The notes beneath the pieces are model-generated. The model worked only from the letters and a program-made list of their open reading frames with translations. It made no database searches and had not been told where the DNA came from. A stretch of DNA of 64,000 nt, taken from Linum tenue. Its lineage: Eukaryota; Streptophyta; Magnoliopsida; Malpighiales; Linaceae. The stretch is taken from positions 5,238,937-5,302,936 of the forward strand of contig CAMGYJ010000009.1 of the NCBI GenBank assembly GCA_946122785.1. Reading direction: 5' to 3'. The translations under genes were made by a program, and so were the position numbers. Of the stretch, positions 1 through 10,910 are shown piece after piece; position 1 is the stretch's first letter; the number at the start of each line of letters is the position of its first letter.

Positions 1-353
1 GTTTTACCCGAAACCGGACCGTATAACTCGGACCGGAACCGGATAGCAAACAATCCAATCTCATCTTCGGGCTTAGATTTGAGGTAAAAAATTGTTTGAG
101 ACCGGACCGAAAATCGGATAAGAGAGTCCAACACCAAAAACTTAACCAACTCTTCACCCTTTGAGGCATCAAGTCACTCAATTCCCCACAAGCTCAATCT
201 AAAATCAAGACCGAATTGAGACCGGACCGGATCAATACCGAACTGTATCCAATCCAATCTTTGATCCTTATATTCCCGAAAAAAAACCAAACTGAGACCG
301 GCTCAATACGGACCAATTTAACCGGACCGGACCGGACCGTATAGCCACCCCTA
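1..353. mobile_element. hAT-type non-autonomous element, right part only
   Basis: The stretch is built from dispersed GGACCG / ACCGGA motifs in both orientations and ends with CCGTATAGCCACCCCTA at 353. That matches the subterminal-repeat style and the TAGGGGTGG terminus of the hAT-type elements elsewhere in this window (32338 and 57514). The left end lies outside the window, so no target duplication can be checked. No coding potential is visible. Confidence 0.5.
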
Positions 354-1409
354 CTAGTTTTGGGAGACTTAATGCCGCAACATCATCCAAAAAGAGGCCC
401 CCCTAGCTACTTATGTGAATCTAATGGAGTTCGGCTGATGCGATATGAGGCTCAAGAAGCTGCTGCCCACGTTTGAAGAGAAGAGATTGGATTGCTATCT
501 TTGGAAGCACTCCACAACAAGTGTGTTACGTATGAATATTGGGAAGCATTGTCAACGCATGGAGCCGTCCTTTCATTTTCCACAAAGTAAAGTCAACAGT
601 GGTGGCAGACTGTCAAAGAAGCGCAATTTTCATGAACGACTGACTGAATGTGCAGCAAAGCAGTTTGCCTACAGCCACAGTCTTGCAAAATGGGATGAAG
701 CGAAGCGAAGCGAAGCGAGCAGGGAACTTCCCCTTCCTTTTCTCCACCGCCTCGGTCACTCTCCATGTTTACCGCCAACAACCCCGCCCGAGAAGGTCAA
801 GTGATTTTTAGGGGCCTTACTCACTTGCTTAGACAGTTATTGATAGACTCTTTTTATTCGTGTAGATTCCGGGGAGGAAAAATTATAAGGTGAACAAAAT
901 TTTGAGGGGAAGGAAAATGTAATGGAAAAAATATTGTTTTATGAGGAATATTGAAAGTAAAAGCGAAGGAAAATTTATATTGTGAAGTGTGATATATATG
1001 GTTCAGTCTAGTGTACGTCGGATTTAGGGGGGGTCGTCCCCGGATCATGGGTCAGTCTTTCTCTGGATCTCGAGCTAGTATAGCAGTTGAAATTTCCGCT
1101 TTTTAGTATTCGTTTCAATGTTTTTCACGATACGGCACAGCCCTCTCCGCCTTTTTTCAAAGGTGGCCCAGTTCTCTACCATGTCCTGGATCCGCCGCTG
1201 CGCCAGACATACGTTTATCTTATCGTATGCTCGTCGAGTTTTGTTATTTAGACGATGAATTAATCGGAGTTTGGGGCATGATACTACACCCTAACCTCTA
1301 ATGGGTGAACCTCAGTCCCCAATTGTCTAACCCAACCCATTAGATTCATTTAATCTTAAAATGAAAACCAACGGTTGTGATTCGTCGGAATTATTCAAGT
1401 ACATATAAT
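354..1409. other. Spacer, no gene recognised
   Basis: I see no recognisable coding domain here. An open frame of 119 codons (445-804) has no family match that I know and looks incidental. A short run of GCGAAGC-type repeats sits near 699-719. The DNA around 1020-1260 is unassigned. Confidence 0.4.
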
Positions 1410-1727
1410 AGGTGTGAACGCAGGCATATAGTATACGCCAGGCGTACGTGATAATCGTAGCGTAGGAAGATTCGTAACGAAGATAAGAACGAAATGAGAT
1501 GGGATTTACGTGGTTTCCTTATTCGATCAGATCGAACAAGACTAGTCCACGGGCATGATGTATCTCTCTCATTTCTGTAGTTCTCAACGATGTACCGTAG
1601 GTTACATATATACCAGTATCGGCTATCTACTCTCTAGCCGAGAGTTCTACACGACAATAGACACTTTTTGGCCGCAACCCTTACACAGGCCAAAGGCCCT
1701 ATTATATTCGAGATCCACTTACTCAAC
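1410..1727 (-). mobile_element. Copia LTR remnant (3' LTR side)
   Basis: This lies directly downstream, on the minus strand, of a Copia RNase H fragment. A purine-rich GGGGGAGGCTG tract at the junction resembles a polypurine tract. On the plus strand it reads TTTACGTGGTTT, then CTAGTCCACGGGC, a pattern typical of the R-U5 part of plant Copia LTRs. The far boundary is approximate and no partner LTR was found. Confidence 0.4.
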
Positions 1728-2071
1728 AGCCTCCCCCAAATTGATGGGGGAGTTCTCTTCATCAATTTGCTTGCTAAAAACGAATGATGACTAACAGAGA
1801 AGGCTTTGGTGAATATGTCTGCAAGTTGATCTTCTGAGGGAAGATAGAAAATCCGGATCATCCCATCTCTAACAAGATCTCGAATATAATGAACATGTAC
1901 CTCCATGTACTTCGTACGATCATGTAGAACTGGATTCGTCGCAATATGAATCGCACTTGTGTTGTCGACATAGGATGTTGATCCATAACCAAGATCCACC
2001 ACCATCTTGGATGGTTGCCTTCCTCTTGCTTTCTTGACTTGATGCTCCTTGTTTCCCCTCCACCATCTCAC
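1728..2071 (-). pseudogene. Ty1/Copia RNase H C-terminal fragment
   Basis: The minus-strand translation contains YVDNTSAIHIATNPVLHDRT, then KYMEVHVHYIRDLVRDG and SEDQLADIFTKAF. This is the highly conserved end of Copia polyprotein RNase H (the DN-SAI, RTKH-E and DQ-ADIFTK motifs). Only about 100 residues of the domain remain; reverse transcriptase, integrase and gag are absent, and upstream sequence no longer reads as Copia. It is a truncated relic, not a functional element. Confidence 0.85.
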
Positions 2072-4540
2072 AATGATGGGTCTTCACATCTCCTTATTTC
2101 TTGAAAGTCTTCTTAGAATAGAACTTCAATGATTTGTAGCACCGATTTTGGATATGGATGCTTTGGATCTTCATGAGTTTGTGTGAGGAAAAAGAAGAGG
2201 CGGTGTCCTCCCTTTTATAGAGGAGCGACCAGTGGTACCACTGTCCATTTCCTGCTTGGATATAGACTCTTTCGATTACTTTTGCATGTAGGACAAGGAA
2301 GCAACATATAGGGTGGTAGAGGGGAACGGGGGTGATGTGGCTGGTTGACCTGCCATTCTTTTGCTTGCGGAAGATGGTTTTGCTTGGCTCCTTGTGTAGG
2401 AGAAGGATATTTTTCACTGAGAAGGCCTTTTTCGTAGCGGCGGTTGGGCGACAGTTGGGGCCTCCGCTGCTCTTCCTTCTCATTAACTGAGTTTATTTTC
2501 CTTGTTCTTGAAGGATTATTCATATGAGAGGGGTTTTTACACCATTAGATCTCCTTGATCCATTTCTCCCTTCATTTCCGTATGGATTTTTTAAAAGAAT
2601 CAAACCATCAAAGCAACAAAACACAGAGAGAGCAAGTGCTTCTCCTCCTTACATAAATATGAAAATAAGTCATACAAGGTAGAAAATACGGGTTGTCCCC
2701 TCGGTAGCACTTTTATCTTACCTCCTTAAGTTGGATTCGCGACATGGGTTGCCTCTCAAGAAGAGCTCTTTCTTTATTGCCTTTAAGCTATGCATAACTC
2801 CTTGTTCTTTAAGCTCCCCAACTTATGGCTTCCTTTAAATCCACCATATTGATTGCAGGATCCAGCTGATTGCCTCTTTCTTTAGGCTTGATAGTGGACC
2901 ATGAAGTAGTAACCACCTTAGACTACACCTAATACCTTTTACCCCAGACTTTGATTGATGAACATTAGGAGTGTGGTAGAAGTAACGATACAATGAGGGA
3001 CTCATATATTCCCCTCTTGGGGTTAAATAAGACGCTATAGTCTCATGGCTCTCCAGAAATTATGCAAAGGGATCTCCATCTAGTAGTCGAGTGAGATTTA
3101 GCTTGACTCCCCGATGCATCTCCACCAAGATTTATAATTTTTCTTCATGGTCTCCAACTTCAGGAATTTCATCCTCCATCTCTTCACCAAGAATGCCTTG
3201 TAAATGGTAAACACTTCATGCTCTAACCTACCTTACTCAAACTTCTAGTTTTCCAGAGTTTGTGTAGATCTTTGAGAAGATGATCTAAGGGTATCTTGAA
3301 GGGGTCCATACACTTTAAGGCTTAGTTCTTGTATCCATAGCACATCATTGCTTAGAGTAGGTGGGATTGCTACTCATTGATTTTCTTCCATTGTTGTAGA
3401 GGATAATGTAAAGGCTCCTTCTTCTCCAAAATCAAAGTTGCAGTCTTCATCAATTTCTTCCTAATCAATCAAGTTGAACTCAAGAGGAATGTGGCTTGAA
3501 GTTCCCTCCATTGAGCTAAATTATTTATCATTTTTGATGAACTCCTCTACGATGTTTTGTATGGTGGTGGCATCTTGCTCCTTTTCTAGGTTGGACGCCA
3601 TGTTGGTCTAATCATCCGCATTTTTGATAGGTGGCTCCTCTTGAAGCTCCTCCTTTGAATGAATATGTTGATATGGTTGCTTCTCCAGTGGCTCATCACC
3701 TTCATTCCCCCATTTGAGGTTGATCATCCTTGTTTGAATTCTCCTCCATGATTTCTTGTTCAATGTTCGACTCCAAGGGTTTGTTCAACTTTGAGTAAGA
3801 GGTTCAAGGGGGTCGTCATATTGGATTCTTCCTCCTAGACGTTTCCAATGGTGGATTCCTTGGTAGGTAGATTATTTCTAGATTCAGATTGAAAAAGGTG
3901 TAGGAAGTGTTCAAAGCTTTCGAGTGGTGAAAAGCCTTCAACCTTCTTCCTCCATTGCTACTCATAGGGACTGTATCTCGTTCTCTACTTCTTCAGAAGT
4001 TGTAAGATCATCTTCTTCCTCATCAAATTCATTGACCTTGAGATGGTCTTCTTCTTGAAGCTCCTCAATAGGTTGATCATCCTTCTCTTCCTGGATAGGT
4101 TGAAGATGCTCGATCATGACCTCCATGGTTGGTATAATGCTTTCATCGTGTTGTTAACAGATTCCTTCATCCTCTCCCCTTTCTCCATGTGTGTCTCATG
4201 ACTAGTCTCCTCCGAGCCTTGTTCCTAACCCATTGCCCTAACCATTTTTTGTTGGGCTGTTTCTCGAACACTTTTAACCGCTCGATGAAGAGGATCCCAA
4301 AGTCGTATGCCTCGCTCTAATGGTCGTATGTGATGGATTTTCCTTTCGGTGTTGGCAAGCCTGCTGATGGTGGTGCAACCATTGTTGATGGTGAAAACAC
4401 TAAACTTAGTCGTGCACTTTTTCTTTCATAAAGCTCGAAGCATTTTTCACGCTTTTTATCTGGTATCATAAAAGGGGCAAATATCATAATGCGCTCAAAG
4501 TAGGAGAGAGAGAAAAAGGAAGGAACAAGTTTGAAAATAA
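2072..4540. other. Unassigned spacer, probably decayed retroelement DNA
   Basis: No intact gene is visible. On the minus strand between about 3640 and 2700 short translations rich in Glu and Asp, broken by frequent stops, look like degraded coding sequence. I suspect a Gypsy gag/pol relic but see no diagnostic motif. Minus-strand frames of 100-130 codons at 2094-2523 have no recognisable domain. Confidence 0.3.
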
Positions 4541-4544
4541 CATG

Positions 4545-4720
4545 GGGTAGGAGTTATTTAGAATAACTCATGAGTTATTTGAAAATAATACAAGTTTCCA
4601 AATAACTCATCAGCGCGTTGGATATTAAGTCCCAAATAACTCATTTTGACTTATTCCGCCCCAAACAAGTTATAATAACATAAGTGACTCATTAGAATAA
4701 CTCATCCAAACAGCCCCAAG
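4545..4720. mobile_element. MITE fragment related to the 38498 element
   Basis: Inverted GAGTTATTT / AAATAACTC motifs recur many times, and the right side ends in CATCCAAACAGCCCC. The element at 38498-39564 has the same motifs and a CATCCAAACGACCCC end. The copy is short and its left terminus is diverged, so I treat it as a decayed or partial relative. Confidence 0.45.
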
Positions 4721-4967
4721 AACACAATTCAAAGTTGAATTGACTATCAGTTTGCTAATGATTGTTTAGTGGAATATATTGAAAGAAACTTACTTTAGAG
4801 TGTAGACAACAAATGTATTTTACGCTTCTTTCATAATCTGAAAACGCATCACGGTTGTTATTGTTTAAAAATTGTAGTTACTTTCACACAAAAAATGTAG
4901 TTACCACGGACAATTAAAAAATTTCAACAATATAAAAAGTTAGAATCATAAATTGTTTAAAATATAA

Positions 4968-5368
4968 GGGGTCGTTTGGTTTTGGTGATAGTTAAATTGA
5001 TGTATTGTCATCAATGCATGCATAATAATATACATGTATATAAGACAATTGATGTATTGTAGTTTATATCGTTTGGTTTCTGTGATAGTTATTGTAGTAT
5101 TTAAATAAATTATATAACTTTTTGGGTGAAATGTCACTTTTACCCTTTGTTTTTATTATAAAAAAGCAACACACTTCAAAAAGGTAGGGACATATTTGGA
5201 AGAAGAAGAAAACACAACAATCTCCATCAAACAATCTCAACGAAAACTTGAGATGATAGTTTGTGTCAAATCAAGCAAACAATGCATGTAATGTTTGCGC
5301 AGAAAATTCAAAAAAACAATGCATTGTGGGCATTGCATGCATTGTAACTATCCCAACCAAACGACCCC
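4968..5368. mobile_element. PIF/Harbinger-type MITE, about 400 bp
   Basis: It starts GGGGTCGTTTGGTTTTGGTG and ends with the matching inverted CCAACCAAACGACCCC. TAA directly flanks both ends (4965-4967 and 5369-5371), the 3-bp target duplication expected of PIF/Harbinger elements. The interior is AT-rich and non-coding, with ATGCATGCATAATAATATAC-like palindromic stretches shared with the element at 35089. Confidence 0.8.
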
Positions 5369-5371
5369 TAA

Positions 5372-6500
5372 AATAATTATATTTTAATTCTCCAAACCAA
5401 CCCTTCTTAATGTTTCTAACAATAATCAACACCGGCCATAAAAGGAGCTATTGTTATAAAGTATTTTCAATGTATGAAATCAAAGGGTTGGGTAAAAACA
5501 CTCACAAAAGACTCAATTGAGAAATGATAAACATGGATGAATAACTTTACTTTTAGTTTTAAAAAATTAATCTTTGGAGAAAGGATGCAAGTGGGATGGT
5601 TGTTAGAAAAATGAATGAAGTCAAGATGGGATGAAAATGATAATTTATCAGGAAACTCATAAAATTCCTAGATGCCGAAGCAACTAAGAAAACATGAATT
5701 AATGACTAAAAAGGAGAGGGAAAAGAGAGTCATTAATTAATGCCGACAACCATGGAATTCCTCGAGTTTGACCGACTGATCATGGTTTCATGGCCATAGG
5801 AGAGAAGTAAATTTGGTTGGTTAAGCAGAGTTGACTTGGGGGAAACTGTGGGATCAATTTTCAAAGTAATGCACCCTGCGGTCCACGGGGGAACGCTGCT
5901 GCCTGTTTGGTTTACCTCCAACGCGGCGCCTACTTCTCCTCCCTCTCATGTTTAGTCCGAATCGCACCGTTTGGTTAGGATCGTAAGATCATGAATACAA
6001 TTTGGTTTGGTCCATGATTTACTTTTTTTAATTTGCAGTCGAATTGATTTGGACTGATTTAGACTTGAATTAACTGTCCAAACCGTGGTCAAAATTAAGT
6101 ACTTGCAAGTTGCAGCAATCCTTATTCCCAGCCCAACTCGGCTTCGAACGTGTAAAGGATAAAGAGAGAGTAGTGTTTGAATTTGTACTTTGTAGTTTGT
6201 TGAACTTATTAGTGTTCAACTATGAATATTGTTTATTCTTATGTTATGTTGGTTGTCGACTTGAAATTGTTGGTTGCTAGTTTTGTAGGTACTTTTGTAA
6301 CGAAGTGTTTGTGTTATGTTAACTTTTGAACTTTGTTAGATAAAATGTTTTTTTTTTACAATAATTAGATAAAATGTCAATGTGGTTATGTAGTTACTAA
6401 CTAATATTAGTATTGGATAATACAGGTTTTGTTGAACATGGTCTACTCAATCCAGACCGTATCGGACTGCACCCTACCAGACCGTATAACCAGACAGCGG
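5372..6500. other. Spacer upstream of the kinase gene
   Basis: No gene is recognised. AT-rich DNA with small open frames only. A short stretch near 6453-6488 (CCAGACCGTAT motifs) resembles subterminal repeats of the hAT-type elements at 1 and 57514. Confidence 0.4.
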
Positions 6501-6580
6501 CTAGAGCCTGTTTGGTTTACTTTAGCGACCAGTGAAGCCGGGCCCATGCCCCACGCGGCGCCTACTTCTTCTCCCTTCCC
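5901..6580 (+). repeat. Direct repeat in the kinase promoter region
   Basis: Two blocks recur in the same order about 600 bp apart. GCCTGTTTGGTTTAC occurs at 5901 and 6506. CGCGGCGCCTACTTCT occurs near 5922 and 6554, followed by CTCC-rich sequence. The second copy runs straight into the CT-rich leader of the kinase gene. The first therefore looks like a duplicated piece of its promoter or leader, separated by inserted DNA. Confidence 0.55.
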
Positions 6581-7053
6581 TCCCTCCGCTGTTTCTTTGT
6601 TTTTTTTTTTTATTTTCTCCAAACAAACAAACAAAAGAATTCCACGACCCAGTCGTTGCTCTCTCTTTATCTCCCCGGAAAATCAATTTTTGATTGCTCA
6701 CAACGAAAGGCTCAAGTTTCTTTTGCTTCTTCTTCCCTTCTGACAATCCGAGCAAAATCTCAGCTTCAGCAGCAATCTCTCGTCGTGGGTTCTTTTTACT
6801 TTCCCCCCAGCCATTTGCCCAAGCTCTGGGTCAAAGAGAAGGAAAAAAAAAGAGCTGGAAAATTCAATCCGCCGTGCTTCCACTTTCAGCTTTGTACACC
6901 AGGGTGTTTATCAAAACAGCTCCCTTTCACACCAGCAACTTCTTTCCTTTTGGTTTCTTGGCGAAAGCTGGGTAGCCATTCCAGTCTGCTGCGTTTTCCC
7001 CCATCCGGGTTCTGCTGTTCCCTAACGTTTAACGGGGCTCTGGGTTTCTCCAT

Positions 7054-9678
7054 ATGGGGATTTGCTGGTCGTCTTGGTCTTCTTCACCCACTACTCCTAC
7101 ACCCACCTCCACTCGTCTTAGTTCAGGTAAAAAAACCCTTCTTCCATGGTTTCTTTTTCTGTTCTCTTTTCTTTGCCCTTCCCGTGAATTGTAGTACTTC
7201 ATCCCTCCCCCTGCAATTTCTCTACTTTTTTCTGGGTTGTTGTGTGCTAGTGTTTATCCGGGATCCCGTTTCTGTAATTCTGGCTTTTGCGATGCTCATT
7301 GACTTTTTTAGTTTTGTTGGGTCTTCCTGTGGGCGGAGTTTCTTAGATTACTCTTATCTTTTCATTTCATTGCAATCATACTACTGCTTATCCCTTCACT
7401 GCTCTTAACTTGATCTTCATCCTGGGTTAGTTGTTAAGTTTAGATCTTTCCTTTCCAGCTCACGCTCGGTTTCTGGAATTGCAGGTGGCGTGTCTCAAAC
7501 AGTTAGCAATGGAACGTCATCGGGGAGCGGCAAAACGAATTCTTCAAAGGGCAGCAACATCTCTGGCAACAGCCAGTTTTCTGCTGCCAGTGGCGATGAC
7601 TCATTTTCAAATCCAAATGGACAGATCTTGCCCACCCCAAACTTGAGGATCTTCTCCTTCGCAGAGCTTAAGCTGTCCACCAAGAATTTCAGGTCTGATA
7701 CAGTGCTTGGAGAGGGAGGGTTTGGTAAAGTTTATAAAGGTTGGCTCGACGAGAAGAAGACGGGCAAGAGTGGAAGTGGAACTGTGATTGCTGTCAAGAA
7801 ATTGAATTCTGAGAGCTTGCAAGGGCTTGAAGAATGGCAGGTAATTCAACTCATCAGCTTCAAGTGAGCTAAGCAGTCTTTCCATCTCCCTAACTTTTCC
7901 TTCTAAACATGGAAATTTCATTCCTAATAGAATCAGCTTCTAGATGTTGCATTCTCTGTAGTGCATTGCCGGGGAGTTGGTTGTTACACTCTTTTGTTCT
8001 AGATTGCATCTTATAAACACTTCAATAACTGTAGGAACTGCACTTTCTGAGTAATGTCTTCCATTTGAATGAGCCTGTTTTACTTTCGTCTAATCTGATG
8101 GAGAAAGCAATGAAGCTTCTAAATGGCAATGCCAAGGTTTTCCAGCTGGGTTTTAAGACCCTTCAACCTGGCCTTTGCAGTTTGCACTTCTCTCGTCTCT
8201 ACTTGCATTTTCCACTAATGTGATTATGTGAATCTAGCGATAAGCAATGACATGCAAGTCCATAACAGTGGGGAACCTAAACCTGCAACTCACTTGAAGT
8301 CTGATTTCTGCATATCGTGTGAATTTGATTTTCCTTAGTCTCTCCTAGCTTATCATCTTTGCAATCTTTTCTTTGATGTGAAATTTGTGACCATGAACAT
8401 GTTGGTACTTGATAATCCGTTTTTTCACCATTGGATGTGTTGTTTGTTTGTGCAGTCCGAAATAAACTTCTTGGGAAGGCTTTCGCACCCAAACCTAGTG
8501 AGGCTATTAGGGTACTGCTTGGAGGATAATGAGCTCCTCCTCGTGTATGAATTCATGCAGAAGGGCAGCTTGGAAAACCATCTATTTGGAAGTAAGCTAA
8601 ATCATGAAACCCTACTAAACAGACTCCCAAACTCTGTCACTCATTTGATTACTTTTCAAGCCTTTTTCACCATCTCATCTTTTTGTTCTGGAATTGCACA
8701 GGGGGTGCAGCTGTTCAACCACTTGCATGGGAAATAAGATTGAAGATTGCGATAGGAGCAGCTAGGGGACTTGCCTTCTTGCATACACCAGACAAGAAAG
8801 TAATCTACAGAGACTTTAAAGCGTCAAATATATTGCTCGATGGAGTAAGTTTCTCACTTGAAGTGCTCTTTTGGCTTTGGGGGAAGAAAAGAAATCACTA
8901 CTGAAGATGACTAATAGCATTGGTGTTTCAGACTTTGATTATTTGTGATGATTGATATTTCAGACTTTTCTAATTACTTGTGGCTTTGTACGATTTCGTC
9001 ATGCAGTCTTACACAGCCAAGATATCGGATTTTGGGTTGGCGAAGTTTGGTCCATCGGCTAGTCAATCGCATGTGACAACCCGTGTCATGGGCACATACG
9101 GGTATGCTGCCCCTGAGTATGTTGCCACAGGTAAATTCCACATTCCTTATAATTGTCGGTTTACTCATCTGGAACCAATTTAAGGTGTCATATTAACATC
9201 TTGTTCCATCAAAACAGGTCATCTATACGTGAAGAGTGATGTGTATGGTTTCGGTGTAGTCTTGGTTGAGATCTTGACGGGGCTAAGGGCGCTTGACACG
9301 AATCGGCCAAGCGGGAGGCATAACCTGGTGGACTGGATCAAGCCTTATTTAAATGACAAGAGGAAGCTGAAAAGCACCATGGATTCTAACTTGGAAGGCA
9401 AGTACCCTTCGAAAGCTGCATTCAGGATAGCACAACTTGCCCTAACTTGTCTGGAATCGGAACCAAAGAATCGACCATCCATGAGTGAAGTTGTGGAGAC
9501 TCTGGAAAGGATCGCATCGAGCAACGAGAGGACACTTGAGCCCCGAAACCGCGCAAACAACCGCCGCCCTGTCAGCAGCCGAAGGCATGGTCAGCAGCAA
9601 CCCTTGCAGTATCGTTCTCCACTGCATCCACAGCCTGACGGTGGCCAGAGTCACCGAAATTCTCCTCGAGTGCGATGA
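7054..9678 (+). CDS. PIX13: PIX13-like receptor-like cytoplasmic kinase (RLCK VII)
   Basis: Six exons: 7054-7126, 7485-7840, 8456-8591, 8702-8844, 9007-9130, 9218-9678, giving 430 residues. The start is set by MGICWSS, an N-myristoylation plus palmitoylation signal like that of Arabidopsis PIX13 (MGLCWGS), so the protein probably sits on the inner plasma membrane. A Ser/Thr/Gly-rich N-terminus precedes the kinase domain. Visible motifs are the glycine loop GEGGFG (100-105), AVK lysine 129, helix-C glutamate 145, the YRDFKASN catalytic loop (Asp226; an RD kinase), DFG 244-246 and APE 271-273. All key residues are present. The C-terminal tail is rich in Gln, Arg and Ser. The family relays signals from surface immune receptors; by memory, PIX13 interacts with a Xanthomonas effector. 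Assignment to the PIX13 lineage rests on near-colinear sequence over the whole protein; the precise role here is inferred. Confidence 0.93.
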
Positions 9679-10587
9679 AGTTTGCCTGATTCTTTTTTTG
9701 AGGTTAATGTAAACATGTCCTGTTATTGTTTGTTGTGACGGAGAGTTTTATCAAAATGGAGCTAGACGAAAATTGGAGTGGTGTATCATGTATGTATCTA
9801 AGTGTAGAAGGTTTGTATTTTTGTGGTATGAACTGGTAGAAATATTGGTGTGAGTGGAGAACCGGAGATCCACTTCCTATTTAGCTGGGATGTCCGGGAT
9901 CCTCTTGTCTGCGTTGTCATTGTTTTTCTTCTGTCTAGGATAAGCCTGTGAATATCTCTTCCTCCTCCCCCCTTTTCTTAAAAATCAAAATGGTAATGAA
10001 ACATTGAAATGGCTTTGTTCGCACAGAAAATAATGGTGGCAAGTTTGTTTCTCTCTTGCTCTTCGTACTGCTTCCTGTAATGAGACTTAATCAAGTAAGG
10101 AGTTGCACAGTAGGGAAAGATGGATTTTCCCACAAAGTACACTAGTTGTTAGAACAATTGTAAAATTACAATAATTGTACAATAATTTTTCAATCTACAC
10201 ATGTTTGGATTTGATCGATGAAATGTAAAGCGATCAACACGGATCGCTGATGTGGCGAGCGATCAACCTGTGGTGAAGCGATTCGGGTGCATCTCCTCAA
10301 TGAAAAGCATTGGGTTCTAGACACGGTTAATTGAGTTGGAATGCGGAGAACGACACGGATCGCTGAGATGGATGGCGAAAAATCCTTCATCACTTTCAAC
10401 GGATGCTATATGTGCTGGTCACTTTTGGAATCAATGATCCCCGACCCCTATAAATATAAGCCATCAACATGGATCACTGGGGGATAGAAACCAAACGCGT
10501 CGATCCGAGAAGCTATTTCAGGTAATGGTCGCTGGGAATTCAACTAGTTAAGCCTCTTGTGGAGACGCTTCCGACCTGGGTCAAAAT
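9679..10587. other. 3' flank of the kinase gene and spacer
   Basis: The 3' untranslated region of the kinase probably extends a few hundred bases; no polyadenylation site can be fixed from sequence alone. Beyond about 10100 is unassigned spacer with short inverted GATCGCT/AGCGATC-type motifs (10200-10270). Confidence 0.4.
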
Positions 10588-10910
10588 TTGGAAATTCCAC
10601 TTGAGTACCACTTGTTCGAAGGGCATGAATGGATTGCAAGTGCTCTGGGTCCTCCGTTGTGGATGGACCAGACGACGAGGGATGGAGGACAGTTGGGATT
10701 TGACAAAATCTGCTTAGATCATGATGTTGATTGCGAGGTTTCGGCTAGTGTTCGACTCTACCCAGGTGATGACCCTTCGTTTGAGGTCAAAGTGTAATAC
10801 CTTAATAAACCTAATGTATGTGATCGTTGTGAGGTCTACGGGAACGAATGTGACTGGCTAGCTAAGCAAGGAAAGAAATGGGCACCTATGAAGGTGTTGA
10901 GGAAGTAGTA
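10588..10910 (+). pseudogene. DUF4283 / zinc-knuckle fragment of LINE type
   Basis: The frame reads LEYHLFEGHEWIASALGPPL, then MDQTT and LGFDKICLD, followed after a stop by KPNVCDRCEVYGNECDW. This order (a W-I-LP-like block, GxPLxMD, FAKICVE-like, then a Cys-rich knuckle) is that of the DUF4283/zf-CCHC first ORF carried by many plant LINE elements. It is interrupted by a stop after VEV-like residues, and nothing of the endonuclease or reverse transcriptase follows. It is a small decayed fragment. Confidence 0.6.

Noticed and set aside
6656..7408. 250-codon plus-strand open frame upstream of the kinase
   Set aside because: It lies in the CT-rich leader, first exon and first intron of the kinase, reads as low-complexity Phe/Leu/Ser, and competes with the strongly supported MGICWSS start.
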